Of a stretch of DNA of 64,000 nt, positions 35,390 through 47,972 are shown piece after piece. Made by a program: the position numbers and the translations under genes. The DNA lies in the NCBI GenBank assembly GCA_963971425.1, contig OZ020515.1, forward strand, positions 37,648,371-37,712,370, written 5' to 3'. Each line of letters starts with the position of its first letter. The first letter of the stretch is position 1. This stretch comes from Bryoerythrophyllum caledonicum (Eukaryota > Streptophyta > Bryopsida > Pottiales > Pottiaceae). The notes under the pieces were generated by a model. The model searched no databases, was not told the origin of the DNA, and saw only the letters and a list, made by a program, of their open reading frames with translations.

Positions 35390-38300
35390 ACGTCAATTAG
35401 GAACCGCATACCCAAGACCATTTTTTACACTGTAAAATCCAAAAAATATATATTAAAGTTTAGCAAGACTTACACCTTTGGATTGAAGAATCTTCAACTA
35501 ACAGCTTTCATTTGGAAGTCATGTCAATCAATCTGAACCTTACCCTGTTCAAATACGACACCGTAGATGTAGAATACGGTGGCCACCAAGCGCACCTTCT
35601 GACGTTTAAGGGTTAATCTGTTTAAACTGGACAACCGCAATTGGGATGTCATGCAAAGCCTTCTATTGTGAAAGCTCGCCTAGATTTTTCTTGTGAAACC
35701 ACTTCATTCATTAGAGTTTTCCTGAAAGTACTAAGGGTTTAAACCCTGACTGTCACCCCAAAACGCCGATAGGGGTTGTACTGTACACCTGAAAGTCCAC
35801 TTGTTTTTGAGAAACATCGTGGTTTGGTTAACTTTGGGGTTTATTCCATAAATTATGGTCCTTTGTCAGCCCACCAACATGCTACAAGGTTAATCATCTA
35901 GGCACAATCACCGTCCAAACATAGATGCAAGGTGGCATTGGTGACTCCAAATTACTAATTTAGTTACATTAGCTTGTTCCATGCGAGTGGCCCATAAAAT
36001 ATGGAGAGTGAAAACTTTCACCCTGCAAATATTGCCGTATTTAAATCTCACCCTGCTTTGGTGAATGGAGAAAGACACAAGGTCCTTAAAGGGTGATGCA
36101 CCGGGTCTTTTTGGCTGACACAAGGTAGCCACCCTTTAAAACTCAGACTTTCAGGAAAACCCTATTAAAGTTTTTCTTGTCAAAACCACCTCATTCATAT
36201 TCTTATTCCGATCCAACCAAGCGTGCTGAAGAGCTAATTCCATGGCAATTGATGTGGTTGGAAGGGTAGCATTCCCTCTACAGTAAACGTTCCCTTTGCT
36301 TGTGTCAAAAAGAAAGAAAAAGAAGGGTAGTATTCGGTAGAAGCTAATGAGCTGTGAACTTGTGAAGCACGGATGCAGCAATCATGAGGGCATGTGATCT
36401 CGAGAGCCATCCGTGAATAGCCGAGGAGCTAAGTTCCGAGCCGAGACTTCAAGTTCCCAGATGGCACGCTTTGCTGCTTGGCTGCCAAATGGAGGCGAAT
36501 CAAGTTCACATCTTAGATCACGACATTCAAGGCATGTCCAAATCCCTTCGAAGTGAGTTTTTCATGTTGCAAAGGGTTCTAATTTTCATCAATAAACTGC
36601 GAAGATTCACATATTCTTTTGACAGGTTACCTCGTTGAAAGACCTGGATGAAGTCGTAAGCAATGGGTCAGCACTCTGGTAATAAATAGTGGAAGTAGAG
36701 CTTCGTGTTTATAATTCACCTGCTCGCGCCAATTATGGCGCGTTCTCCGACTCCGTCGCCGCTCTTTGCTGATCTCCTCCCTCCACATTTCCGCAGCGTT
36801 CGGAGTTTTGCCTTTAGAGGAAAGTAGAAAAGTTCGAACAATTTCATGTTATTCTCAGATGGATGAAACAGAGCTCAAGTGGAGCGGGATCCAAAATATG
36901 AGTATCACCTATAGTTTCTCGGATTTTCCCCCCAGATGAAGAGCCCCTGGGCAATCTGCGAAGGATCAGCCTGAAGTTGGTGCTACTGTACTGTACAGCG
37001 TCTTCATCTACGACAACGTTGGCGCTGGAATAAGATCAACCTCCGGTCCAGGTATTTTTTACTCTAGTTGGAGAATTATTTTAGCTGGAGAATGGATGCC
37101 TGCTCGGATAAGTAACCTGAGCTAAGGTGGAAATCCGGTAGACAATTTTATCATTGTGCTGGATTGAAATGGGTAACCTTGCGAATGTAACACGAGAAGA
37201 CTCCTGTGACGACGTGCAGCTGGGCCAGCACAAAGTTCTTCCTTGCATTCAGTCGAATCCTCAAGTTGAATGACGAAACCCATGCTTCTTCAAGAGTATT
37301 ACGAAATGAAATAAATCTTATCCGTGCTACAGTAGTTGCCAAATGCTAAAGTAATTTGCCCATATTCCTCTTGCTAGAGCGCTGGTGAAAACCTCCAGAA
37401 ATGACGACTGGATGGGGAGGATTTTTTTAACAAGCTGGGATTAATAGCGCTAAGAGGGCGGTACAACACGACCAGGTTTGATGTAAGCGTGAGTTTTTAT
37501 GCCCTGTCTTCCGTACTTTCTTTCTGCAGGTAACTATAATATCAGCACGGTGCACAATCAAGGAGGCGGGTAATTGGTGGCATGGTGAGGTAGGTAACTC
37601 GATGGCCACCTGGTCACATTTTCATTGCAAATGTCTACACTGTATTCCATCACATAGCCTGTCATGGCAGTCCTTATCCACTCTTTCTTGTCAGGTTTTT
37701 GGATTGCCATTATGTGCATACTACGCAACTGAAAAGTTTAATAGCGAACCACATTTTGGCTTAAGCTTTCATCAGGGTCCCATGGGTGATATCATTGCGC
37801 TTCTTCAATGCCTGCGGCCCAAAGAGCTGTGCGGTACATCCACTCTTCTAGTAACGCGGCTACAGTAAAAGACCTTATGATAATTGAGTAATGCGCGGTT
37901 GAAATATATCTGACACGGTTAGATGCGAAGGCTTATTTAATTTGATTCGTGATGAAAATTTAGTGAATATGGATCATGTTTCTTGTGCAGTGGGAATAAA
38001 AGTACAGCTTACGGATGCCACTGATTATTGCATGCATATGATCAAGGTGAGCATTTTAATTTATTTTAAAAGACAAAGCTCCTGGAAACAAGATCTTGGC
38101 CAACTGTTGCGAGCCAGGAGAAGCACGAGCGTCCTACCCGATGGTGCCTGGATGAAAATGACCCAGGAAAAACAGGGGAATAAAAGACGCTGGTACTCCA
38201 CTGTCCCAAAGATATCATCTTTCCAGAGGTGAGAGCCTTTCAACATGACACGGCGTTGCCTCGCCCATTCCTGCTTCCTCTCCTTCGTGTCTGGATTTCG

Positions 38301-39080
38301 TGTTCATTGTCATATCCTGCCGCGCCATTGTTGGATCACTGATCAATGCTAGTATGACGTGCGACAATGCCTGGCGCCTCTGAGCTCTTGGGAGACAATC
38401 ACTGGACAAGTCACAGTCAAAGGTGGGTACTGCAAACCAGCTTCTCGATCTCCTAGATTAAAACGATGGTCTCGAGGACAATGTGGTAGAGATTCGTAGT
38501 GAGAGGAGAATGGAAAGCGATCCAGGGGTTCGGGTGGCGAGCACGAGAAGGTTGCAGCTCTGACTCCGTATTTTCCTAATAGATGAACGATGGATGGTTG
38601 TTTGTTGTTGTTCGAATGACTGAGCGTGGGTTTTGAGGCAGACGAAAACTCCGTCGCGGGTATGGTTCATTTGGTAGAGGACGGGGTAGCGCGATCTTGC
38701 TTTGTGTGGGAGATCTTGTGCTGTGGGAATCTAGATCTTGAATCTTGCACATTCAATATCAAAGGGTCGTCATTCGCAGGTCCTGTGAAGTGCGCATGCT
38801 GCACTGCGAGAGTGTCGGGATTGCGTTGCGTGTCCTACACAGTGTCGCAATGCATACCGCATCGTGTCTCGTAAACAGGAAGGGGGCAGTTGGTTAGTGC
38901 TTGAACAAAATATGCAGATAACTCTCCCACATTTGGGGTTCTCGGTTTGCCGCCTTTAGCTGCAGCTGCACTGTTCGCGACGCAGACGAATCTACGATTG
39001 CAGCAGTGGTAGCTAAGAGGTTGGTGTTTGTGCATTGCAATACTGAAGACTTTTTCTGCTCACACTATCTGTACATTGGC
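35390..39080. other. Spacer before the inverted duplication
   Basis: 35,440-35,620 is the second copy of the repeat seen at 3.4 kb. ACTTTCAGGAAAA / TTTTCCTGAAAGT words at about 35,720 and 36,150 are in inverted orientation and may mark another small element. From about 38,200 the GC content rises, and this may include upstream sequence of the bZIP gene. No supported exon. Confidence 0.45.
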
Positions 39081-40490
39081 GCTCTTGTGAAGGTGGTATT
39101 GCGTCGTGTTTCCGCCCATGTCTGTGGTTTCTGCCATGCGTAGATTCTCCTCACTCTCCGACGCGATACCTCGTTAATAGTTTGTTTTTGTTTGTGCGGG
39201 TGTAGATTGTCTGCTAGGAACCCACATTGCGTACGTACTCCACTCCTAAGTACTAGCTAAACTCTGGACGTGCAGTTGCACAAGCATTCACAGCAAATGA
39301 GGAGTTTTCTTTCGTCGCATTCAACTGTGTACCGACTGTTGCGAGGTTGGAACCCTCTCAGGATGGCAGAGATAGAGTCCTGTAGTCTACATCGACATAG
39401 CTCGAAAAGCTTCTCCGTGACCTGTTATATGTGTGTTGCCGAATGAGTTTGGGGTGGAGTTTCTGACTGTCCAGTGCATCTTATCGTTCGTCATCTGTTC
39501 GTGGTACAGGATCAGCGAGGAGGTATTTTCCGAGGACCGCCACTGAGATCCGAAAATTCCTCTGCATTCGCAGAATGTGTTGAATGAGGTTGCCAGGGAG
39601 GGTGGAGCGTTTCTGAACTGCTCAGTGCACCTTGTTGACGATATGCAACATCCAGCAACCGTTGAGGCGTTTAGGTTTAGTGCTGCTGGACATCTATCAT
39701 ACCCTTATCTCGGCCGCGCTCTAGTTTCTAAGCAATAGGCGAGATCGACAGTTGGAGCTGTCCTCGTGGCTACCTCCAAGGTTTCCGCCATGGAGCGGCT
39801 GGCACAGATGTGACCATGAGCTTGTCGGACTTGGATTACTGTCAGCCGCTCAAGATCCTTTCATAGACAGAGGGTAAGTGTTTGTTTCTTGTTGCTTGCT
39901 GTTTTAAGTAGACAGGAATCCGGTCGATGCTCATTCAGAAGACTCAGCTTTCCTGTCGACTGTTAAAAGGTGGCTAAATAAAACAAATCTGAGTGTAGTG
40001 TTGGCCTGGATAGGCGTCCGGCAGTAGTGGATCTGATAGCCTCCGAGAGCAACCATCTTGATTATGAGTTTGCGGGGTCTCTTGTACGAGCAGTAGCCCT
40101 CGTCCTCTTAGTACAGGCTAGTTGGAAATGTAGCGGCAGAGCCAATCGAATGTTAGAATCTCACTGCTTACAGAGTATTAGTTGCAAGGTGGAACAATGT
40201 AAGAATGTGAGCCGGATCCGAGTGATAGAAAATCAGGCAATAATTCGATGGAGTGCACTAGTTTGTCGTATCGGTCGTTTGTTTAGCCTTTTGGGTGCGC
40301 GCTCACAACCACGGGCAGGATTTCGCACTGTGAAACCGACAGTTTTCTATGATGTCTTTTTCTGCAGAGCGCTGTGATAGAGAGATCAACTCGAGGAGTT
40401 TAGGCCATTCCATCAAGCCTCTTGAATCGAGGCCCTCCGAAGCAAGGTCATCTCGTATATCGGCTGGTGCTGGAGTATCCGAGCATAGTG

Positions 40491-43221
40491 ATGTCTACTC
40501 AAGGTCAAGCAGAGGCACGGGCCGTGGACTGGTCGTTTCCTATGAATCCATCCCAGCTTCCGCCCAAGAGCCCAGGTTCTTTCCAGAGCTTTGGTGCAGG
40601 AGCAGGAGATTCAGGGTCTGGCGGGCGCACAGGTATGGCGAACCGAGTTGGAAGCCACAAACGCACTCCGTCAGCTGGATATCTACCTCAAGTAAGAACT
40701 TACCTATCATCGTCGAGTGTCCCAGGTGTGTTGGTTGTCGCTTGTCTTTGCCGAGACTGTATGCAGTGGTTCTCGGACTTATCCGTTAGAGCGGGCAAGA
40801 AGAATTGTGCTCTGTACGCGAGCTAGAGGATTGGAGATTCCGAGGAACTAGTCTTTTATGAAATAGAATTATAGCAGCGTTCTGGGATAATGTCTTGTTG
40901 TTTTCCACTTTCGAGAAGTACTTATGTGACGCTGCGGAGTTGGGATCGGAGTGCCGTGTCTCCCTCTGATGAGTTATTTTCCATCTTTAAATGCTGTTTT
41001 TTTCGGAGACCACTCGGTGTGAATGTAGCCTGATTCTGGTGCATTCTACGGTGTCTGACAATCTGTAGACACAACCTACTTGGATGGATGGGGTAGTGGA
41101 TGCACCCGAGGCGCCCTCGAAAAGAGGTGCACATCGGCGATCTGCCAGTGAATCCATGGTGCTTCTGGATGGCACCAGCTTCTCGAAGATGGTAGACGAC
41201 AACGCGACCGAAGATGACGATTACGAGTCTCGAAGCGTGGCTTCGATGCAATCTGGTGGCCATTCGGGCACAGGTTCGGTTGACTTTGACAGGTAAAGTT
41301 GACATGGTCCAGACTCACTTTTTCTTGTTGCACTTGTTCCATCAGTTCCTGTTGTGTTGTAATGTTGAGGAATGGTATATGCTTTGTCGTTCGTCCCTGC
41401 TCTTTTCGTTTTCTGTGGTGGTTCTCTTGATAAGTGGTTGCCTCGAGAGATCTTAGGGGGCTATGTGCATTGATCCTGCGCATAGGTACGAGTGAGAAGT
41501 GTCTTGTATTGAAATTTTCTAGGTCTGGATGCGGTGAGTGATGTGCTCACAGCACCCGAGTAGTTGCGTCATCTGATGTGGCTGGCATGCTGGTTTTGAT
41601 TGCCAGGCTGGATGATGATCAGCTCATGACCATGTTCGGCAACGACAGCGAGCCCAATCGCAAGCAGCAACAGCAGGAAGCGAATCAGAAGAACCATCCC
41701 GATGGCTCGCGGACAAGCTCCGCGAACAATGCCGGGGGCAGTGACAACTGGGCGTCGGAGAGGGGGCGGGCACATGGCACGAAACAGAATGACCCTTCGA
41801 CTCCGTCGGACAGCAACAGCGTGAGCGAAGTGTCGAACGAGGATCCTAAAGGAGGACTGGGAAAGTACAGGAGCGAGGCCGATGTGCAGAGTTGTGGGGA
41901 TCACGAGGGCGGAACCCAGACGTTTTCGAAAGGAGAGTTACAGCAAGCTCTTGCGGGTCTGGATTCGAGCCTGGATCCGAAACGAGCTAAGCGGTTGGAA
42001 CTCCACCCTTTGTTCTGAGTAACCTATCACTGTTTGCATGGCGCACTGAAGAACGTTTGCACTTAGTTTCCCAGGATCGATTTGTTAACGGGCACTGTCG
42101 TTTATAAGAACGGTGACCTCGCTCCGGATGTGTAGTGACGATGACGAATGATGTGGGATGCAGAATATTGGCGAATCGGCAGTCAGCCCAGCGTTCACGA
42201 GTGCGCAAGTTGCAGTACATTTCAGAGCTGGAGAGAAGCGTGACTGCCTTGCAGGTAGTTGCACGTCACCTGGGCAGTATGCTGTTTGCTCGGAAATGTA
42301 GAGTGCGAGTGGTGGGATATGGTATTGTCCGGACTGATGGTGGTTACCTGGTGGGAGTTGGCGTTTGAGCATATTGCATGTGGATTTGTTGTTGAGCTGA
42401 CGGTGGTATGATGGTGGACAGTCGGAAGTGTCAACCATGACTCCCCAAGTGGCATTCTTCGAGCATCGGAGAGCCGTTCTGAATGTGGACAATAATGCGA
42501 TCAAGCAGAAGATGGCTGCTCTGGTGCAGGGCCAGCGCTTCAAGGACGGTAGGGCTCTGAACCTGAACCCATTGACGCATCAGGCTTGACACCCATGATT
42601 GTAAGGTAGCATACAAGTCGGGAGACTGCAGCAACCAGCAGGAGACGTTGGTCCGTTTTCCGTGGAGTGCGAGTGGGGCCCGTGATCTTGGTTGTAACAA
42701 GTTGGATCCAGGACGATGACGGGTTGGTTGATCGTGTTGTGCAGCACACAACGAGGCATTGCAGAAAGAGGTCCAGAGACTTCGGCAGCTGTACCAGCAG
42801 CAGCAGCAGCAGCAGATGCAGCAACCGCAGCACTTACAGTCGGTACGTGGTGCACGAGCCTGCCTTCGCTCTGGTTTCGAGAGTGGCTGTATGTTTGAGT
42901 GAGTAGACAGGATAATGACGGGCCGTCATCACTCGAGGCGTTGTTGTGCACTGTGCTAGCTGTGAAATTCGTGGTAGTGAAACTTGACAGGGCGCCCCTA
43001 CGAGCTCGTCCGCGTACGAGGTCCATCACCAGCAGCAGTTCAACAAGCTGGAATTGGGAGGCGGCGCGCAGCAGCAGGGCGAGTCGGCGTTGGGAGGCAT
43101 GTTCGCGAGCGGGTTGTCGGTGGGCACGGAGGCCATGTCGAGCGGCAGCCTGTCGCCGGCGCAGTCGCGCAGCCGGTCGCTGCCGCACAGCCTCAACACC
43201 ATGGTGGCTTCCACTTGGTAA
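40491..43221 (+). CDS. Group-E bZIP transcription factor, left-arm copy (7 exons)
   Basis: Exons: 40491-40691, 41069-41292, 41607-41993, 42164-42254, 42422-42548, 42745-42842, 42991-43221; 452 residues, all phases consistent. Residues about 80-100 carry SKRGAHRRSASESMVLLD, the family motif before the bZIP. The basic region ILANRQSAQRSRVRK has the N-x7-R signature. The zipper continues YISELERSVTALQ, then SEVSTMTPQVAFFEH with the proline that typifies group E (AtbZIP34/61-like). Then come NNAIKQKMAAL and EVQRLRQLYQ followed by a Gln run. The Ser-rich C-terminus ends VASTW. It is a nuclear DNA-binding dimer. Donor 3 (CG|GTTGGA) is weak but placed where relatives have an intron. A 5' UTR intron probably ends at the CAG before 40,371. 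Confidence 0.92.
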
Positions 43222-45460
43222 TTGATGGAACATCCATTTATTGGTCAGCAGTATCTGTCGATACTCGACGTGACTAGGATTCTGTTACTTATTCTTTGAC
43301 ACTATTTGATTCATTTTGATGGCAACCATTCTTTTTGCTCTGTTGGAAGAGCCAGGAGGCGTCCGACTGTCTGGCGGCAGGCGGAGGCGTCCAACCCCAT
43401 TCTTTTTGTAGAGAGAGATCAATAAGAGAGGGTCCGAACCTCGCACCACAGCTGGCTCCTGCGCCAACATCTGAAGGCGAAGGGAGCATGTAAAATTCTT
43501 TGAGAGCCATGGAGTGAACTTCTCCTGCGGCGATCTAGACGACGCATTGTCGCAAAATTCAGGGGCTGATGGTGTGAGGATTTGTTGTCCATCGTGGTGC
43601 GTGGCGCTTGTATGGTGGCATGGATTCTCCTATCAGATAGTGAATGAATAGGACGATTCTTTCTCTTGCGTATTGAAGCAAGAGGTTCCGTTAGCAATGA
43701 TTCTGACGGTAGCTTGAGAGCTTTTGGTGGGAGCCCGGATGGGCTGACCCTCCTTGTAAGTTTATGTAGAAGTGTGAAATCTGAATAAAAAATTCCATCC
43801 TCACTGACGGTCCGTTGGCTGTGACCCGATCTGTTTGAACTGTAGTGTAGGGAACCGGTGCCCCCTTTCAATTTGTGTGAAGCACTAGGTGACGGGCGAA
43901 GTTGACCCTTTGTGGGACTGCTAGTACTCGCTTGAGCCGGGAGCTTGGAAGCCTAATTAGAGACTTGATTGTCATGTTCTTCTCCTTCACATCCTGCGCC
44001 TGCTTGTGCTGGCGTCTACGGTTGATGTGTTGATAGATTTTGGAGTGGTTGTTTTCCTTGGATAAAAAGCATTGCAGTGGATGAAGAGCGTTATAATTTG
44101 TATGGTGTTTGTAAGTATGCTTTAGAGGATTGGCAAGCGTGGTTTCAGGTGAATTAGACTAGATTCGGAGTCCATTGTTTAAAGTGTTGAACCAGAGGAG
44201 TTGCTTGACACGATTTTCATGTGAATTTGTTTAGTGTCAGTGGAGAAGGAGTAGTGTTTCATTTCGTGATTAAATTACTTTGTGGATCATCAACTTACAT
44301 ATTTATTCATTACTTGTAGGCTTCCATCTAAGTTAATCAAGGTTTGAGATTGTAAGCTAAGTAAGTTCAATCATAACTGTGCAAGTCTATCAACTTCTAT
44401 CCTTGATCATGGCCATGGTGAGGGAACTGATCACCTCACTTTTGACTATGTGGTACTCATACACAGAACCGAGCTGATAATGGAGAGATGGAGGACGAGA
44501 ATCATGCAACTTTGGATCACATTCCACTATTCCAAATACAAGAGCATTGTTGGATGGCTGGTTATAGCGAACGAGGCATTTCGACATCAAGCCGAGGTCC
44601 ACGACGCAGGAAGCGTAGGTTTGAACTTGGAACTGTTGCCTTCGCACACTCCCAACTGTCGCATGACGCAGCTATCCAAGGTCGAGGCACCCGATCATTG
44701 ATATTCCACATCAAAATCTCGACATCTTATTATGCATAGGCATGTGTATACAGCTGAATGAGTGAAGCAAGCAAAGTGGCAAGCGAAAAGAAATTAGGAA
44801 CAACGACTAACGAGGGAAGAGACGAAGAAAATGAAGCACGAAGAAAATGCACGGGCAGGACCATCAGCTGCCAAACGAAAAAAACATGTACCCGTCAGAA
44901 CGCTCTCCGTCCATCACCGCCTGCCATATGAGCAGGCGGGACGTTCATCTGGCAAGCTTCCGTCCGATCCCGAGGGACAAACTGAGGCCGCGGCAATCGC
45001 GCTCAGGACGGAGAGCCCTGAATCATCGTCCGGGTTGAAGGTCTTGTCTATGTTAGAGAACACAGATCAGATGTACGCACTATAGAACAGATCCTGTTCA
45101 AGTATAGTCGTACCAGAAGGCGGGCCACCCGCTTTCCTTATACCCCCTACTCCCCACGTTTCCAATGGCTATGGTGTATATGGCCACCCTCGCCACGACT
45201 AAGCCCTCCATCAAAGGCTTGTTGCTCTGTCGAATGCAGAGTTGGACTAGATCATTGCAGAAGCTTCACGTCATCAACGAAAGTAAAGAATAATGCGATG
45301 ATGATTCTCGACATGGCAAAACTAACATTCTCTTCACACATGTTTGCAAATCCTAGCAACCCTGAAATGCTCTGCTTCCGAGCGATGAAGGCCAGGCAGG
45401 TACATGGATTTCGATGTTCCAATATCCTCGCATCTGCACAAGAGTGACCATAATTTCGGT
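43222..45460. other. Left-arm region between the bZIP gene and the F-box relic
   Basis: This should hold the bZIP 3' UTR and, on the minus strand, degraded downstream sequence of the F-box relic (CCTGGCCTTCATCGC region near 45,390). Open frames of 60-150 codons lack domain signatures and occur on both strands. The right-arm mirror (47,973-50,211) has the same content. Confidence 0.45.
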
Positions 45461-45464
45461 TTCG

Positions 45465-45485
45465 GTTTAGGGTTTAGGGTTTAGG
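45465..45485 (+). repeat. Interstitial telomere repeat (TTTAGGG)n, left arm
   Basis: About three plant-type telomere units sit in what looks like an intron of the minus-strand F-box relic. The mirror copy is at 47,948-47,968. Confidence 0.85.
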
Positions 45486-46264
45486 TGATGACCCTCCAAC
45501 TGTTTCAGCTCCCAGAGATGAATCACGTACGATTCCACAAAAACGTAGGGCCCCAAAAACATCCTCTCGGCAAAGGACAGGCGGCCTGGCGTGACCTCGA
45601 ACAGTGAGGGGCTGGCATTGAACAGATTCCCCGTGATGGGGAGCTTGCACCTCAACTTCCAGACGCCCTGCTTGAGGTCATACGACATCAGGCAGAACCG
45701 ATCCGGGGCGGTCTCGTGAGCGAAGCCATTCCATGTATGGGGTGTGCATGGGCTTCCAGAAACCCTCCGCGGAGTTAGACCTCCATAATTTTGAGCAACT
45801 CCTCCGTCAGCCCCAAGGTCACCACCACAAATGAGGCCCAAGCAATGTATGTCCTTAGATCAACATCCCGGGCAGCTCGCGAGGATATTGGTGAGTGGAT
45901 TCCACACGACTAGGGTTTGCGTGTGCTCCATGGGTGGGATACAGAGAAGGCCATGGGCGGAAGCCAGCGGCACGTTACCAACTCTTGAGAAAGAAGAGGC
46001 GCTGGACGGGGAGGTTGTACCACTGCTTGACCCGCGGGTCGTACGCCGCCGTGGAGATCCGCTGCGCAGCGTACTGCTCATGGAACATGAGCAGCCAGTG
46101 CTCCGGCGCCGCCATGGCCGTCCACGAGCTCAGAAACGACGGCGACGGCGTCAGCGCCCCGGAACCGCCTGCACACCGTGCGCATCTGGAACAGCTGCGC
46201 CATGCCTCGCCAGAATGTTGTCCTGCAGCTCCGGCGGCATCAGCGTCCATATGCAGTCATCCAT
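45467..46264 (-). pseudogene. F-box (kelch-type) pseudogene, left-arm copy
   Basis: It starts MDDCIWTLMPPELQDNILAR, then shifts frame into MAQLFQMRTVCRRFRG (F-box helices), shifts again to FLSSWTAMAAPEHWLLMF and ILTTAY-type beta segments, and later reads HTQTLVVWNPLTNILASCPG followed by an in-frame stop. DRFCLMSYDLKQGVWKL and VESYVIHLWELKQLEG close the visible part. At least two frameshifts and one stop make it a pseudogene. Intact relatives select substrates for SCF ubiquitin ligases. The identical lesions in the other arm show that decay came before the duplication or homogenisation. Confidence 0.8.
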
Positions 46265-46603
46265 AGTATAGCAGGACTCTCCACCGCCTCGACACCATGG
46301 GCTTCGCTGCTCGCCGGACTCTGCTCCACATCATCGAGCCACCAACCCTAACCCGGCCCCCGGCCTTCACACAACGCTCATCTTCTGCCACCATCCATCA
46401 CGGCACCATCCCAAACTGCGAAAATCACCCTCCGATGGTAGCCTCCAATTACTGGTAGGGGCTGAGAAAAGGTGGTCAGTTCTTGGGAGCTAAAACCTTT
46501 CAACGTGACCCAAGTTTGCATTCAATTTTGTGCCCCCAACTTACTCCCAGGTCTCAGACATTCCCCGTGCACCTTGGTTTCCTCCAAATGTCGAAGACGG
46601 GGG

Positions 46604-46803
46604 NNNNNNNNNNNNNNNNNNNNNNNNNNNNNNNNNNNNNNNNNNNNNNNNNNNNNNNNNNNNNNNNNNNNNNNNNNNNNNNNNNNNNNNNNNNNNNNNN
46701 NNNNNNNNNNNNNNNNNNNNNNNNNNNNNNNNNNNNNNNNNNNNNNNNNNNNNNNNNNNNNNNNNNNNNNNNNNNNNNNNNNNNNNNNNNNNNNNNNNNN
46801 NNN
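46604..46803. other. Assembly gap of 200 N at the centre of the palindrome
   Basis: Exactly 200 undetermined bases separate the arms. The right arm reaches 25 bases nearer the centre than the left, so the true turning point is unsequenced. The round size suggests an arbitrary placeholder. Confidence 0.95.
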
Positions 46804-47168
46804 GCTTAAACCTGGAATATTGAAGCTGCCCCCGTCTTCGACATTTGGAGGAAACCAAGGTGCACGGGGAATGTCTGAGACCTGGGAGTAAGTTGGGGGC
46901 ACAAAATTGAATGCAAACTTGGGTCACGTTGAAAGGTTTTAGCTCCCAAGAAACTGACCACCTTTTCTCAGCCCCTACCAGTAATTGGAGGCTACCATCG
47001 GAGGGTGATTTTCGCAGTTTGGGATGGTGCCGTGATGGATGGTGGCAGAAGATGAGCGTTGTGTGAAGGCCGGGGGCCGGGTTAGGGTTGGTGGCTCGAT
47101 GATGTGGAGCAGAGTCCGGCGAGCAGCGAAGCCCATGGTGTCGAGGCGGTGGAGAGTCCTGCTATACT

Positions 47169-47966
47169 ATGGATGACTGCATATGGACGCTGATGCCGCC
47201 GGAGCTGCAGGACAACATTCTGGCGAGGCATGGCGCAGCTGTTCCAGATGCGCACGGTGTGCAGGCGGTTCCGGGGCGCTGACGCCGTCGCCGTCGTTTC
47301 TGAGCTCGTGGACGGCCATGGCGGCGCCGGAGCACTGGCTGCTCATGTTCCATGAGCAGTACGCTGCGCAGCGGATCTCCACGGCGGCGTACGACCCGCG
47401 GGTCAAGCAGTGGTACAACCTCCCCGTCCAGCGCCTCTTCTTTCTCAAGAGTTGGTAACGTGCCGCTGGCTTCCGCCCATGGCCTTCTCTGTATCCCACC
47501 CATGGAGCACACGCAAACCCTAGTCGTGTGGAATCCACTCACCAATATCCTCGCGAGCTGCCCGGGATGTTGATCTAAGGACATACATTGCTTGGGCCTC
47601 ATTTGTGGTGGTGACCTTGGGGCTGACGGAGGAGTTGCTCAAAATTATGGAGGTCTAACTCCGCGGAGGGTTTCTGGAAGCCCATGCACACCCCATACAT
47701 GGAATGGCTTCGCTCACGAGACCGCCCCGGATCGGTTCTGCCTGATGTCGTATGACCTCAAGCAGGGCGTCTGGAAGTTGAGGTGCAAGCTCCCCATCAC
47801 GGGGAATCTGTTCAATGCCAGCCCCTCACTGTTCGAGGTCACGCCAGGCCGCCTGTCCTTTGCCGAGAGGATGTTTTTGGGGCCCTACGTTTTTGTGGAA
47901 TCGTACGTGATTCATCTCTGGGAGCTGAAACAGTTGGAGGGTCATCACCTAAACCCTAAACCCTAA
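47169..47966 (+). pseudogene. F-box (kelch-type) pseudogene, right-arm copy
   Basis: Mirror image of the left-arm relic with the same frame changes and the same in-frame stop after NILASCPGC. The sequence GAGGgtcatcacc with a CTTGTGCAG acceptor near 47,999 looks like an old intron containing the telomere repeat. Possible further coding remnants (MYLPGLHRSEAEHFRV) follow to about 48,085. Confidence 0.8.
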
Positions 47967-47968
47967 AC
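47948..47968 (-). repeat. Interstitial telomere repeat, right arm
   Basis: CCTAAACCCTAAACCCTAAA, the mirror of 45,465-45,485. Confidence 0.85.
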
Positions 47969-47972
47969 CGAA

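Larger units (their letters stand above)
39080..46603 (+). repeat. Left arm of a very large inverted duplication
   Basis: Base x here pairs with base 93,433 - x on the other side (93,432 - x beyond about 46,481). From 40,305 to 46,603 every segment compared is identical apart from one missing T near 46,481. From 40,304 outward substitutions and small indels appear (for example 40,285, 40,304 and a 12-bp indel near 40,075), and similarity fades near 39,080. Confidence 0.9.

Noticed and set aside
40349..44739. Other long frames in the palindrome arms (both strands, 60-217 codons)
   Set aside because: Most overlap the bZIP exons in other frames or lie in UTR/spacer without domain signatures. 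The bZIP exon chain explains the coding signal.
46472..46927. Open frames spanning the N gap
   Set aside because: They exist only because undetermined bases contain no stop codons.
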